A stretch of 64,000 nucleotides of DNA from Catonella morbi ATCC 51271 (GTDB lineage Bacteria > Bacillota > Clostridia > Lachnospirales > Lachnospiraceae). Below the pieces are notes generated by a model that saw nothing but the letters and a program-made list of their open reading frames with translations, did no database searches and was not told where the DNA came from. The stretch covers positions 1 to 64,000 of the forward strand of contig NZ_KI535367.1 in assembly GCF_000160035.2 (NCBI RefSeq), in the 5' to 3' direction. A program made the translations under genes and the position numbers. Below are positions 37,257-46,344 of this stretch, piece after piece (position 1 is the stretch's first letter; every line of letters begins with the position of its first letter).

Positions 37257-38134
37257 TATTTTTCTCCTTTATTTTCTTCTTCTTCTAATATATCTTCAAC
37301 ATATTTAGGTAACATAAATGATCCTACATGGAGGTTGCTTGTATAGTACCAGGTTTTGATGTTTCTCTTTTTCCAGTTCTCAGGTTTAAAATCTGTGATA
37401 GGATGGTATTTTTTGCTGGCAAAGCCAAACATCCAGTAGCCTGACGGACAGGTAGGGATATGTGCCTGATACACACGGCTTATAGGAAAACTGGTATATA
37501 CCTTTCTGTGCATTGCCCTAAAGGCTTCTTCATCTTCATCAAAGAATGGGCTTCCATGCTGGTAAACCATAATTCCGTCATCTTTAAGTGCCTTGTAACA
37601 ACTTCCGTAAAACTCTTTGGTGAAAAGCCCCTCAGTATGTCCGAACGGATCTGTAGAGTCATTTATAATGAGGTCATATTCGGCTCTTCTGCCTCTAAGG
37701 AAGCGAAGTCCGTCCTGATGTGTGATATGGACTCTTTTATCATCAAAACCCTTAACAGCATCGGGGAAGAATTCTCTGCAGACCTCAACCATTTGCTCGT
37801 CAGGCTCTACAACCTCAATCTGTTCGATTTCGGGATAAGCGGTAAGTTCTCTGGCTACACCGCCGTCACCGCCACCTATGATAAGCACTTTTTTTACATT
37901 TGGATGAACTGACATAGGTACATGGGTTACCATTTCATTATATACAAATTCGTCTGCCTCGGAGAAGATAATATCTCCGTCAAGCATAAGGAATCTGCCG
38001 AATTCATGTGACTGAAAAACTTCTATTTTCTGGAATTCGCTTTCAGCACTGTAAAGCTGTTTTTCCACACCTATATCCATACTCACGTTCTCAGTAAATT
38101 CTTCAAAAACGTGGATGTTTGTATAATCGGACAT
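37256..38134 (-). CDS. speE: Spermidine synthase-like aminopropyltransferase
   Basis: The 292-residue protein has the spermidine synthase fold with GGGDGGVARE (near 89), an EVVEPDEQMVEVC segment and NDSTDPFGHTEGLFTKEFY (near 160). Classical SpeE moves an aminopropyl group from decarboxylated SAM to putrescine, which needs SpeD; no speD gene is in this window. Its presence in the same operon as the dcSAM-independent route is therefore notable. The ATG follows GGAGAAAA on the minus strand. It may use a different amine. Confidence 0.9.
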   Translation of the reverse strand: MSDYTNIHVFEEFTENVSMDIGVEKQLYSAESEFQKIEVFQSHEFGRFLMLDGDIIFSEADEFVYNEMVTHVPMSVHPNVKKVLIIGGGDGGVARELTAYPEIEQIEVVEPDEQMVEVCREFFPDAVKGFDDKRVHITHQDGLRFLRGRRAEYDLIINDSTDPFGHTEGLFTKEFYGSCYKALKDDGIMVYQHGSPFFDEDEEAFRAMHRKVYTSFPISRVYQAHIPTCPSGYWMFGFASKKYHPITDFKPENWKKRNIKTWYYTSNLHVGSFMLPKYVEDILEEEENKGEK

Positions 38135-38226
38135 TTTTTCTCCTTTCCCTAAGTGGTTTGTGTCTATGGTAAAAATATTTTCATGTCATGTAAATAAATT
38201 ACTCTACAAACTGGAATTTGTCTGTC

Positions 38227-38979
38227 TCAAAACAATTCGTTTATCATTGTCACAAATAAATCCGGTTTCAATAAAACAAGACCTGCATGCCCCAGTTTAG
38301 GCAAAACCTTGAATTCTGTTTGCGGAAAATGCTGATTCATGTAGGCGATATCAAGTTTTCGCTCCTTTTCTTCGCCATCGGCATACCAGTAATGCATTTG
38401 CGTATCGACCTTCGGAATGGGCTGTGGAATCTTATAGTTGTTGCATGAGTCAAAAGTTCTCCATAACGTTTTTCTACTGGAGCACTTCAAAACATCTGCA
38501 ACATATTGAAGATCTTCCTTCGAATATTCATCGGTAGCAAAAGCCTTCTCAAGCAAGCGCACTCCACCTGTCCTGCCCAGCATCATCATGAGATAGTCTC
38601 TCAAGGCGATAAAGCGTGTGACAAGCCATGGTAGCTGATATGGTGTAATGCCTCCGTCCATAATGCAGTGTCTGATTGGAATAAGTTGTCCAAGCGTTAC
38701 CATTAAAGCAACGGAGCCGCCCATCGAGCACCCATATACTGCATACAATTCGGCAATCTCTTCAGCCTGAAGCCACTCATTCAATTCGGCAGCGATCTTC
38801 TCAATGCTTGTAAAGTCACTTTCATCCTCAGAATCATATCCGGGAAGAGCCGGAATAATCAGATGATATTTGTTTTTGAGAAGCGGAATTAAATGTTCAA
38901 AATAATCCCATCTTACAACAGAAGGATGTATCAGCAGAATTGCTTGTTCATTACCTTTTCCAAATTCATGTATATTCAT
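38227..38979 (-). CDS. Alpha/beta hydrolase
   Basis: The ATG at 38979 has AGGATGG 9 bases upstream and gives 250 residues. The fold has an oxyanion region (ILLIHPSVVRWDYFEHL), nucleophile Ser in YGCSMGGS (near 93) and catalytic His in KLGHAGLVL near the C-terminus. Base composition looks slightly richer in G+C than its neighbours, and the gene is flanked by gaps of about 90 and 63 bases. It could be a later insertion into the polyamine operon or a hydrolase acting on an acylated or amidated amine. The substrate is unknown. Confidence 0.8.
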   Translation of the reverse strand: MNIHEFGKGNEQAILLIHPSVVRWDYFEHLIPLLKNKYHLIIPALPGYDSEDESDFTSIEKIAAELNEWLQAEEIAELYAVYGCSMGGSVALMVTLGQLIPIRHCIMDGGITPYQLPWLVTRFIALRDYLMMMLGRTGGVRLLEKAFATDEYSKEDLQYVADVLKCSSRKTLWRTFDSCNNYKIPQPIPKVDTQMHYWYADGEEKERKLDIAYMNQHFPQTEFKVLPKLGHAGLVLLKPDLFVTMINELF

Positions 38980-39042
38980 TAGTCTAATCCATCCTGTGTA
39001 CAAATTCTAATTTGTCATTAAGTTTTATAATATCCACACAAG

Positions 39043-40494
39043 CTACTTTATCAGTACCTCTAAACTCTTAACCTCAGGATCGGCAGTACCCTGCAAGCTG
39101 CACCCTTTTTCTTTTGCATAGAGTATATGGTCAACAATATCCTTTGTAATAAGTTCTCCCGGTGCAAGAATTGGAATACCCGGCGGATATGCCATAACGG
39201 ACTCACCTGCAACCCTACCACAGGCTTCTTTAATAGGAACAGACTCCTTTTCCGCATAAAATGAATACTGAGGACTTGAAACTACCTTTGGAATTACAGC
39301 ATCCACAAAGGCAAGTCCACTTTTTTCTTTTGCATAAAGTCTTTTGATATCTTCAAGAGCACCTACAAGCCTTTCTATATCCTGAAGCCTGTCTCCGATA
39401 GAGATATAAGCCATAATATTTCCGATATCACCGAATTCTATCTGAATATCATACTCATCACGAAGCAAATCATAAATTTCAATTCCCGTAAGTCCTATGT
39501 CTTTGGTATACACACAAAGCTTGGTTACATCAAAATCAAAAACATTTTTGCCGTCTATAAGCTCTTTTCCATAAGCATAATAACCCCCTATGCTGTTTAT
39601 CTCATTTCTGGCATATTCAGCCATAGTTATAACTTTCTCAAAGCTTTCTCTTCCTCTGAGTGCAAGATTTCGCCTTGAAAGGTCAAGACTTGAAAGCAGG
39701 AGATAGTTGGCGGAAGTAGTCTGAGTAAGTCCTATAATCTGTCTTATATGACCTACATTCATATTTTCACCTGTAAGCAGGATGGAACTCTGTGTAAGGC
39801 TTCCGCCTGATTTGTGCATAGATATGGCTACCATATCAGCTCCGGCTCTCATTCCCGCAAGCGGAAGATTGGCTCCGAAGTAAAGTTGTGTTCCATGTGC
39901 CTCATCTACAAGAACTTTAAGCCCTTTAGAATGAGCATAATCAGTAATGCTCTTAAGGTCTGAGCAGATACCGTAGTAGGTTGGATTATTTACAAGCACA
40001 GCTACTGCATCAGGATTGCTGTCGATGGTTTCCTTTACAGACTCTATTTCCATACCGAGAGCCACACCGATAACTGGATGAATTTCAGGTTTTACGTAGA
40101 CGGGAATTGCTCCGCAGATTATAAGTGCATTAATCACACTTTTATGTACATTTCGAGGGAGAATAATCTTGTCACCCGCCTTGCAGACAGAAAGTACCAT
40201 AGCCTGTACGGAAGCAGTAGTGCCTCCAACCATAAGAAAGGCATGGGCAGCACCAAAGGCATCTGCCATAAGAGCCTCTGCTTCTGAAATTACAGAAACC
40301 GGATTGGAAAGGTTGTCAAGGGGCTTCATACTGTTTACATCAAGGCCTACGCATTGTGCTCCAAGAAGTTTAACAAGCTCAGGATTGCCACGTCCTCTTT
40401 TATGACCGGGTACGTCAAAAGGAACTACCCTTTTTTTCTTAAATGTCTCAAGAGCCTCACAAATCGGAGCTCTCTGCTGTCTGCTAAGATCCAT
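39043..40494 (-). CDS. Orn/Lys/Arg-type PLP decarboxylase
   Basis: The 483-residue enzyme is the short, wing-less form of the fold-I basic amino-acid decarboxylases. It shows FDVPGHKRGRG, the PLP-site segments GTTASVQAM and VDEAHGTQLYFG, and the Schiff-base Lys in ISMHKSGGSLTQSS (near 228). The C-terminal domain ends YPPGIPILAPGE. Arginine, lysine and ornithine are all possible substrates; the polyamine genes downstream favour a product that feeds spermidine synthesis. It is the first gene of the operon, preceded by an RNA element with its own terminator. Confidence 0.9.
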   Translation of the reverse strand: MDLSRQQRAPICEALETFKKKRVVPFDVPGHKRGRGNPELVKLLGAQCVGLDVNSMKPLDNLSNPVSVISEAEALMADAFGAAHAFLMVGGTTASVQAMVLSVCKAGDKIILPRNVHKSVINALIICGAIPVYVKPEIHPVIGVALGMEIESVKETIDSNPDAVAVLVNNPTYYGICSDLKSITDYAHSKGLKVLVDEAHGTQLYFGANLPLAGMRAGADMVAISMHKSGGSLTQSSILLTGENMNVGHIRQIIGLTQTTSANYLLLSSLDLSRRNLALRGRESFEKVITMAEYARNEINSIGGYYAYGKELIDGKNVFDFDVTKLCVYTKDIGLTGIEIYDLLRDEYDIQIEFGDIGNIMAYISIGDRLQDIERLVGALEDIKRLYAKEKSGLAFVDAVIPKVVSSPQYSFYAEKESVPIKEACGRVAGESVMAYPPGIPILAPGELITKDIVDHILYAKEKGCSLQGTADPEVKSLEVLIK

Positions 40495-40585
40495 TTCTTT
40501 TTCCTCATATCTATAGAATACATGATGTGGGTGTTAAAAGTATTTAACACTTATATAAATACATTGGGCTGAAATGATTTATGGA

Positions 40586-40622
40586 TAAAATAAAAATGCA
40601 GCCCAATCACCTTGAGCTGCAC
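40586..40622 (-). terminator. Terminator of the RNA upstream of the polyamine operon
   Basis: On the minus strand TGCAGC (40621-40616) and GCTGCA (40602-40597) close a stem that also pairs CAA with TTG, followed by tttttatttta. It lies about 100 bases before the decarboxylase start. Confidence 0.85.
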
Positions 40623-40861
40623 ATAATTTTCCTTTAAATAGAATAAGTGCGTTATCATTCAGAGTATTTCAGCAAATATCAGGTTGCTACTCTTATTGAC
40701 GTTTCACAAGATGATAATGATTGTAGAGTAATCAACTTATAAAATTTGGGCTTCAAACCCTATCAATAATGTGGAAAAACCACTCCGGCAAGTGACCGCC
40801 TGTCCGTAAGGCAAATACAAATTTGGTCTGATATTTGCATGATGAATCACGCAACTATGTA
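40623..40861 (-). ncRNA. Unassigned structured RNA (leader or sRNA) before the polyamine operon
   Basis: The transcript from the promoter at 40868-40896 contains an 11-bp perfect closing helix (40828-40838 with 40672-40682) around about 145 bases. Inside are hairpins GTGG/CCAC, GGG/CCC with a UUUGAAG-type loop, GCCT/AGGC, and a long arm closed by TACTCT/AGAGTA. An AAATTT word on each side can form an inner helix. A terminator follows. I could not match it to FMN, TPP, SAM, lysine, glycine, purine, cobalamin or T-box elements, nor to RNase P, SRP or 6S RNA. It may be a riboswitch for the polyamine genes or a separate small RNA. Confidence 0.55.
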
Positions 40862-40867
40862 AAAATA

Positions 40868-40896
40868 ATAATATCATCAATAGGTTATAGTGTCAA
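40868..40896 (-). promoter_or_regulatory. Strong promoter of the upstream RNA / polyamine operon
   Basis: On the minus strand TTGACA (40896-40891), exactly 17 bases, then TATTAT (40873-40868). It is divergent from the ribU promoter, whose -35 box begins about 20 bases away. Confidence 0.85.
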
Positions 40897-40917
40897 TACT
40901 TCCGCTAAAATTCCTTC

Positions 40918-40946
40918 TTGACAGACGGAGTAGTTTGGTCTAACAT
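40918..40946 (+). promoter_or_regulatory. ribU: Promoter of the FMN riboswitch-ribU unit
   Basis: TTGACA (40918-40923), 17 bases, then TAACAT (40941-40946). Confidence 0.75.
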
Positions 40947-40967
40947 ATAGACATAAAATTTAATAGC

Positions 40968-41083
40968 ATTCTTCAGGGCAGGGTGAAATTCCCGACCGGC
41001 GGTAAAGTCCGCGAGCATTTTGCAAGAATCGGTGAGCTTAGGTAATTCCGATACCGACAGTAAAGTCTGGATGAAAGAAGAAA
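40968..41083 (+). promoter_or_regulatory. FMN riboswitch (RFN element)
   Basis: The conserved RFN segments are all present: TTCAGGGCAGGGTGAAATTC near the 5' end, CCCGACCGGCGGTAAAGTCC, GAATCGGTGAGC, CCGATACCGACAGTAAAGTC and GGATGAAAGAAG. FMN binding should favour the terminator at 41128-41155 and turn off the riboflavin transporter. Confidence 0.97.
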
Positions 41084-41127
41084 TTATAGGATATAAGATT
41101 TATCTTGTATTTTTATAGTGTAATCAG

Positions 41128-41155
41128 CCCTGACCAAAAGGTCGGGATTTTTTCT
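41128..41155 (+). terminator. Expression-platform terminator of the FMN riboswitch
   Basis: CCCTGACC pairs with GGTCGGG (one wobble) across aaaa, followed by attttttc. Confidence 0.9.
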
Positions 41156-41227
41156 TTTAAAAGAAAAAAATTAGGGAAGGTTATACTGTTTCTATAGACA
41201 CCTATGGGAATGCGGAAAGAGGAAAAT

Positions 41228-41959
41228 ATGGTTTTATTAGGTGGTTTGAAAAAAACAGCAATGGAAAATATGGGAATGGTACTCATAACCCTTGCAGTGG
41301 TGGCAGCATTAATTGTGCTAGCTTTTGTAGCCCAGAAAATTTTTAGAAAGGATGAAGATGACAGGTCATTTAAAATCAGGTATATCGCAATTGTAGCTAT
41401 GCTTTCAGCAATTTCAGCCGTACTTATGTTTTTTGAATTTCCGATACCGTTTATTGCACCGGGATTTTATAAGATTGATTTGAGTGAAGTGCCTGTTATA
41501 GTGGGTGCATTTGCTATGGGACCTGTTGCAGGTGTGGTTATAGAGTTTATAAAAATACTTCTTCACTTATTTATTAAGGGAACAAGTTCCGCCTTTGTAG
41601 GAGAATTTGGTAACTTTGTAGTAGGTGCAGGCTTTATAATTCCTGCGTCCATTATGTATTATGCTAAGAAAACTAAGAAAAGAGCTATTGCGGGGCTTAT
41701 AACAGGTGTAATTACAACTACAATTATAGGCTGTCTTGTAAATGCTTTTATATTACTTCCGTTTTACGCAGCGGCTTTTGGCGGAATAGATAAGATTATA
41801 GCGGCAGGAACTGCTGTAAATCCTGCGGTAGACAGCGTATTTATATTCTGCCTTGTACTGGTTGCACCGTTTAATATAATTAAGTTTAGTATTGTTTCTG
41901 TAATAACAGTGCTTATTTACCATAAAATCAGTTACCTATTTAAAGTAGGGGCAAACTGA
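41228..41959 (+). CDS. ribU: Riboflavin ECF transporter S component
   Basis: The ATG at 41228 follows AGAGGAAA and gives 243 residues; an in-frame ATG at 41210 has no ribosome site. After an N-terminal span and a basic linker, the core (about 60-240) has the RibU pattern: IAIVAMLSAISAVLMFFEFPIPFIAPGF, then YKIDLSEVPVIVGAFAMGPV. It captures riboflavin and works with a shared ECF energising module encoded elsewhere. The FMN riboswitch directly upstream confirms the substrate. The extra N-terminal span makes it longer than the ~190-residue typical RibU. Confidence 0.95.
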   Translation: MVLLGGLKKTAMENMGMVLITLAVVAALIVLAFVAQKIFRKDEDDRSFKIRYIAIVAMLSAISAVLMFFEFPIPFIAPGFYKIDLSEVPVIVGAFAMGPVAGVVIEFIKILLHLFIKGTSSAFVGEFGNFVVGAGFIIPASIMYYAKKTKKRAIAGLITGVITTTIIGCLVNAFILLPFYAAAFGGIDKIIAAGTAVNPAVDSVFIFCLVLVAPFNIIKFSIVSVITVLIYHKISYLFKVGAN

Positions 41960-42059
41960 TAAAATTACTTTGCTAGCCGCTATCCGCCGGATTGTGTAAA
42001 AAAAGAAAGTTGAAAAACTACAATGTAAATATGTTCAAAAGACGGAATTAAAAACAGAC

Positions 42060-42088
42060 TTGAATTTTTGCCTCAAATATGGTAAAGT
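42060..42088 (+). promoter_or_regulatory. secG: Promoter of secG
   Basis: TTGAAT (42060-42065), 17 bases, then TAAAGT (42083-42088), 34 bases before the ATG. Confidence 0.5.
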
Positions 42089-42122
42089 ACTTAAAGATAT
42101 GTTTTGAAAGGAAGAGATAGTT

Positions 42123-42359
42123 ATGTCTACATTAAGAATTGTTGTTACAGTTATTTATTGCATTATATGCGTTGCACTTGCGGCTATAGTACTTTTACAG
42201 GAAGGTAAGCAGCAGGGACTTGGTACTATCAGTGGTATGGCTGATACCTACTGGGGCAAAAATAAAAGTCGTTCTATGGAAGGTAATCTTAATAAGGCGA
42301 CTACAGTTGTTGCCATTGGGTTTATAGTGCTTTCATTTGTGCTTAATATGAAGTGGTAA
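42123..42359 (+). CDS. secG: Protein translocase subunit SecG
   Basis: The 78-residue protein has two membrane spans (about 5-23 and 58-75). The conserved central loop contains LLQEGKQQGLG and YWGKNKSRSMEG. SecG joins SecYE and helps SecA-driven protein export. The secG-rnr-smpB order found here is widespread in Firmicutes. The ATG follows AAAGGAAGAG. A hairpin and leader separate it from rnr. Confidence 0.95.
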   Translation: MSTLRIVVTVIYCIICVALAAIVLLQEGKQQGLGTISGMADTYWGKNKSRSMEGNLNKATTVVAIGFIVLSFVLNMKW

Positions 42360-42379
42360 TAAGTAGAAGAAGAAAATTT

Positions 42380-42449
42380 TAACTGTTGCATAGTATGTTG
42401 TTTCAGGTCTTATCCTGCGTACACACTTTGTAACAGTTTTTCTTTTTTT
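42380..42449 (+). terminator. Hairpin/terminator between secG and rnr
   Basis: AACTGTT near 42381 and AACAGTT near 42432 pair across a long loop and are followed by tttctttttttg. It may be an attenuator, since rnr follows within 20 bases. Confidence 0.5.
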
Positions 42450-42464
42450 GAGGAGATAAGAAGA

Positions 42465-44660
42465 GTGAGAAATACTAATAAAGAATATACAAAGAAGATG
42501 AAGGAAAGAAGAGAGGTGCTTGAGGAGTTTTTTGCAAGGAAGGACTATATTCCTATGAAGTTTAAGGACATAGCTTCTTTATTTCAGGTACCAAAGGCTG
42601 AAAGAGGAGATTTGCAGCTTATATTAAATGATATTATAAAAGAAGGAAAACTTATAGAAAATGGAGAAGGAAGGTATGCAAAGCCTGATTCCGACCTTGT
42701 TACAGGAATATTTATGTCTACGGGAAAAGGCTTTGCATTTTTAAGAACAGGAGAGGGTGAGGAGGATATCTTCATTCCGGCTTCAGAAGTAAGCAATGCC
42801 TTTGACGGAGATACTGTTACGGTTAAGCTTCTTTCAAAAAGCAGGGGAAAAAGCAGGGAAGGCAAGGTAGTAAAAATAGTTGAAAGGGCTGTAACTACCG
42901 TTGTAGGCACCTTTGAAAGAAGTAAAAATTTTGGTTTTGTAGTGCCTGATAATACCAGGCTTAATTCTGATATCTATATACCTAAAAATGGCTGTAAGGA
43001 TGTACCTAAGGGCTATAAGGTGGTTGCGGAAATCACAAATTACGGCGACGCCAAGCATAGCCCTGAGGGTAAAATTATAGAGATTCTCGGCTCTGAAAAT
43101 GAAAAAGGAGTTGATATACTTTCTGTTGCAAAGGCTTATGGAATAGAAGAAGAATTTCCTAAGGCGGTACTTGAAGAAGTTAAAAAAGTTCCGTCTAAGG
43201 TTATCAGGACTTCTGTGAAAAACAGGCTTGATTTGACAGAAATTAAAATAGTGACCATAGACGGTGAGGATGCCAAAGACCTTGATGATGCGATAAGTGT
43301 GTCAAAGGAAGTAAAAAGTGACGGAGAGTTAATCTATCATCTGGGAGTACATATTGCGGATGTTACCCATTATGTAAAGGAAGGCTCTGCACTTGATAAG
43401 GAGGCGATAAAGCGTGGAACAAGCGCTTATCTGGTTAATAAGGTAATACCTATGCTTCCTAAAGAGCTTTCAAACGGAATCTGCTCGCTGAATGAAAATA
43501 CCCTGAGGCTGACACTTTCCTGTCTTATGGATATAAATGAAGTCGGAGAGGTGGTATCACACAGAATAGCAGAAACAGCAATAAAGACAGCACACAGAAT
43601 GAATTATTCTGATGTAAATGTGCTTATTACGGGCGAAGGTGAGAATTTTAATGAATTAAAAGAAAGATACGAAGATGTATATGAAATGCTTGTGACAGCA
43701 GAGGAACTGGCTGGTATTCTTAGAAAGAGCAGGCATAAGAGAGGCTCTATAGATTTTGACTTCCCTGAAACCAAGATTGAAATAGACGATAAGGGAAGGG
43801 TTTCTGATATCAAAGCCTATGACAGAAATGAAGCTACAAAGCTCATTGAGGACTTTATGCTGATTGCAAATGAGACTGTGGCAGAGGACAGCTATTGGCA
43901 GGAGTTACCTTTTGTATACAGAACCCATGAAAATCCTGATGAGGAAAAAATCAGGGAACTTAGTATTTTTATCAATAATTTCGGCTATAATATAACCAAG
44001 AACAGCAAAAAGAAAGCCAAGATTGAAATTCACCCAAAGGATGTGCAGAAGCTTTTAAATAAAATAGCAGGTACACCTGAGGAAATGCTTATAAGCCGAA
44101 TGACATTAAGAAGCCTTAAGAGAGCTAAGTACACAGTTTCAAGTGAGGGGCATTTTGGGCTGGCAGCCAAGTATTACTGTCATTTTACTTCTCCTATAAG
44201 AAGGTATCCTGATTTACAGATACACAGGATATTAAAAGAGAACTTGAACGGTAAGCTCACTAACAAGAGAATAGCTCATTATAAGGGGATTTTAAGTGAG
44301 ATTGCTCTTCGTTCAAGTGTGTTGGAGAGAAGGGCTGATGAGGCAGAAAGAGAAGCTGATAAGATGAAGGCGGCTGAATTTATGTCACATAAAATCGGTG
44401 AAGAATTTGACGGAGTTATCTCAGGGGTTACAAGCTGGGGGATTTATGTAGAACTTCCGAATACCGTTGAGGGAATGGTGAAAATCAGCAGTATAAGGGG
44501 GGATTATTATGAGTTTGATGCTGAAAGAATGGAAATAGTCGGAGAGCATACTAAAAAGAAGTTTAGCCTGGGGCAGCAGGTAAGAGTTAAGGTCATAGAA
44601 GCAAGTAAGCAGATGAAAACTATAGATTTCAGGATAGTAGAAGGAGAGAAGGATGTCTAA
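42465..44660 (+). CDS. rnr: Ribonuclease R
   Basis: The start is GTG at 42465, with AGGAG about 10 bases upstream. The 731-residue 3'-5' exoribonuclease has an N-terminal winged helix (about 15-65), two cold-shock domains, and the RNB catalytic domain with [14 protein letters not shown] (near 268; the metal-binding Asp cluster). A C-terminal S1 domain ([17 protein letters not shown]) follows. It degrades structured RNAs, including defective mRNAs released by tmRNA. It overlaps smpB by 8 bases, which links the two products in ribosome rescue. Confidence 0.97.
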   Translation: MRNTNKEYTKKMKERREVLEEFFARKDYIPMKFKDIASLFQVPKAERGDLQLILNDIIKEGKLIENGEGRYAKPDSDLVTGIFMSTGKGFAFLRTGEGEEDIFIPASEVSNAFDGDTVTVKLLSKSRGKSREGKVVKIVERAVTTVVGTFERSKNFGFVVPDNTRLNSDIYIPKNGCKDVPKGYKVVAEITNYGDAKHSPEGKIIEILGSENEKGVDILSVAKAYGIEEEFPKAVLEEVKKVPSKVIRTSVKNRLDLTEIKIVTIDGEDAKDLDDAISVSKEVKSDGELIYHLGVHIADVTHYVKEGSALDKEAIKRGTSAYLVNKVIPMLPKELSNGICSLNENTLRLTLSCLMDINEVGEVVSHRIAETAIKTAHRMNYSDVNVLITGEGENFNELKERYEDVYEMLVTAEELAGILRKSRHKRGSIDFDFPETKIEIDDKGRVSDIKAYDRNEATKLIEDFMLIANETVAEDSYWQELPFVYRTHENPDEEKIRELSIFINNFGYNITKNSKKKAKIEIHPKDVQKLLNKIAGTPEEMLISRMTLRSLKRAKYTVSSEGHFGLAAKYYCHFTSPIRRYPDLQIHRILKENLNGKLTNKRIAHYKGILSEIALRSSVLERRADEAEREADKMKAAEFMSHKIGEEFDGVISGVTSWGIYVELPNTVEGMVKISSIRGDYYEFDAERMEIVGEHTKKKFSLGQQVRVKVIEASKQMKTIDFRIVEGEKDV

Positions 44661-45123
44661 GGATAATTATAAATTAGTGGCTCAGAATAAAAAAGCCACC
44701 TTTGATTATTTTATAGAAGAACGCTATGAAACAGGTATTACCCTCGTGGGTACAGAGGTAAAGTCTGTGAGAATGGGTAAGGTGAGTATAAAGGAGTCCT
44801 ATGTGCAGGTAGATAAAAACGGTGAGGTAATCATCATAGGTATGCACATAAGTCCTTATGAGAAAGGAAATATTTTCAATAAAGATCCGCTCAGAACCAG
44901 AAAGCTGCTTATGCACAGGGCAGAGATAAATAAACTGGTAGGTAAGGTAAAGACAGCAGGCTATACTCTTGTTCCACTTAAAGTTTATCTTAAGGGAAGC
45001 CTTGTAAAGGTGGAAATAGGTCTTGCAAGAGGTAAGAAGAATTATGACAAGCGTCAGGATATTCAAAAGAAGGATCAGAGGAGAGAGGCTGAAAGAGATT
45101 ATAAGGTGAAGAATCTGTACTAG
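44653..45123 (+). CDS. smpB: SsrA-binding protein SmpB
   Basis: The 156-residue protein has the SmpB beta barrel and conserved segments [31 protein letters not shown] and [10 protein letters not shown]-like [14 protein letters not shown]. The basic tail ([13 protein letters not shown]) enters the empty mRNA channel. It binds the tRNA-like domain of tmRNA, whose gene lies at 33293-33625, about 11 kb away rather than adjacent as in many relatives. The ATG lies inside the end of rnr. Confidence 0.97.
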   Translation: MSKDNYKLVAQNKKATFDYFIEERYETGITLVGTEVKSVRMGKVSIKESYVQVDKNGEVIIIGMHISPYEKGNIFNKDPLRTRKLLMHRAEINKLVGKVKTAGYTLVPLKVYLKGSLVKVEIGLARGKKNYDKRQDIQKKDQRREAERDYKVKNLY

Positions 45124-45153
45124 AATCTAAATTTACTTAAGAAAGGTATATAT

Positions 45154-46344
45154 ATGAATTTTTTTAAGAACAAGATTAATAAAAAATATTTTGAAATTTC
45201 AATGTATGTAATTTTTACCTGCATAGTTATCTTTCTTTTGAGCAGGTTCACGGACCAGCTCCCGGCTATAGCAAAGACAACAGGTTCAGCCCTCAAGTGG
45301 GTGGGAGCCATATTAAAGCCTGTAATCATCGGATTTATCATGGCTTACCTGCTATTCCCAATGCTTGAAAAGTTAGAAAGCCTGCTTCGGAAAATAAAAC
45401 CGCTTAAAAAGAAAAAGAGTGTCAGAGGACTTGCAGTAGCCTTGCAGTGGATAATTATTCTGGTTGGCCTGTTTATAGTAGTTTCCCTCTTGGTTTCCGT
45501 AATTACAAAGCAGGCAAGGGCAGCTAATTCGGAGGATATAATCGAAGGTATTAAGACCTATGCGAACTCTATTAATGAGCTGTATCGGGAGTTAATTGAC
45601 AGACTTGATAAACTTAACATTAACTCGGCTGAAATAAAATCAAGTGTAGATACCTTTACGAACAATTTAGGAAAATATATGCTTAATTTATCAAGCCAGC
45701 TTGGTAATCTTGCCGGCAATCTGAAAGATGGACTTGCAACAGCTCTTTTTGCATTGATTTTCAGTATTTATTTTCTGCTTGATATGCCAAAGTTAAAAAA
45801 ATACTGGGGCAGGGTTTTGGGAATTATTCTGCCTGAGAAGGTGAAAACTACTTTGGATACCTTAATTAAAGATGCTGACAAGGTATTTTCGGGCTACATA
45901 AGAGGACAGGCTATAGATGCGTTTATGGTCGGAGTTGTGGTAAGTGTAGTATTTTCAATAATAGGTATACAGTATGCCATTGTAATAGGACTGCTTATCG
46001 GGCTGGGCAATCTGATTCCTTATATGGGACCGATAGTGGGATACAGCTCCATTGTAATAGTGGGAATAGCAACAAGTGATTATAAGAGCATGGTAATTGC
46101 GGCTATAGCCTTACTTATCATACAGGCAATAGACGGAAACCTAATTTACCCAAAACTTTTAAGTACCAGCGTAAATATCCATCCGATGATAGTAATTATC
46201 TCCCTTACAGTAGGAGCCAGTATAGGCGGTCTTGTGGGGATGATTGTTGCTGTACCGACAGGTGCTTTGGTTAAGGTATGGTTTGAAAGACTTATAAATA
46301 TTGCTGAGAAGAAAAATGTGAATAAGGATAATAAGGTTAAGTAA
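45154..46344 (+). CDS. AI-2E family (PF01594) membrane transporter
   Basis: The 396-residue protein has about eight hydrophobic segments, with the family's two N-terminal spans, an extended soluble helical region (about 125-200), and C-terminal spans with GLGNLIPYMGPIVG and DGNLIYPKLL. Members have been proposed to export AI-2 or act as Na+/H+ antiporters; the sequence does not decide. The gene ends one base before the MscS-type gene, so the two are co-transcribed. The ATG follows AAGAAAGG. Confidence 0.88.
   Translation: MNFFKNKINKKYFEISMYVIFTCIVIFLLSRFTDQLPAIAKTTGSALKWVGAILKPVIIGFIMAYLLFPMLEKLESLLRKIKPLKKKKSVRGLAVALQWIIILVGLFIVVSLLVSVITKQARAANSEDIIEGIKTYANSINELYRELIDRLDKLNINSAEIKSSVDTFTNNLGKYMLNLSSQLGNLAGNLKDGLATALFALIFSIYFLLDMPKLKKYWGRVLGIILPEKVKTTLDTLIKDADKVFSGYIRGQAIDAFMVGVVVSVVFSIIGIQYAIVIGLLIGLGNLIPYMGPIVGYSSIVIVGIATSDYKSMVIAAIALLIIQAIDGNLIYPKLLSTSVNIHPMIVIISLTVGASIGGLVGMIVAVPTGALVKVWFERLINIAEKKNVNKDNKVK

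Noticed and set aside
40623-40861. Lysine riboswitch, given the decarboxylase downstream
   Set aside because: The conserved L-box segments are not present, and the helix layout differs.
40623-40861. 6S RNA
   Set aside because: The core appears multibranched with several short hairpins rather than one long hairpin with a central bubble. I keep this as a possible refutation rather than a call.
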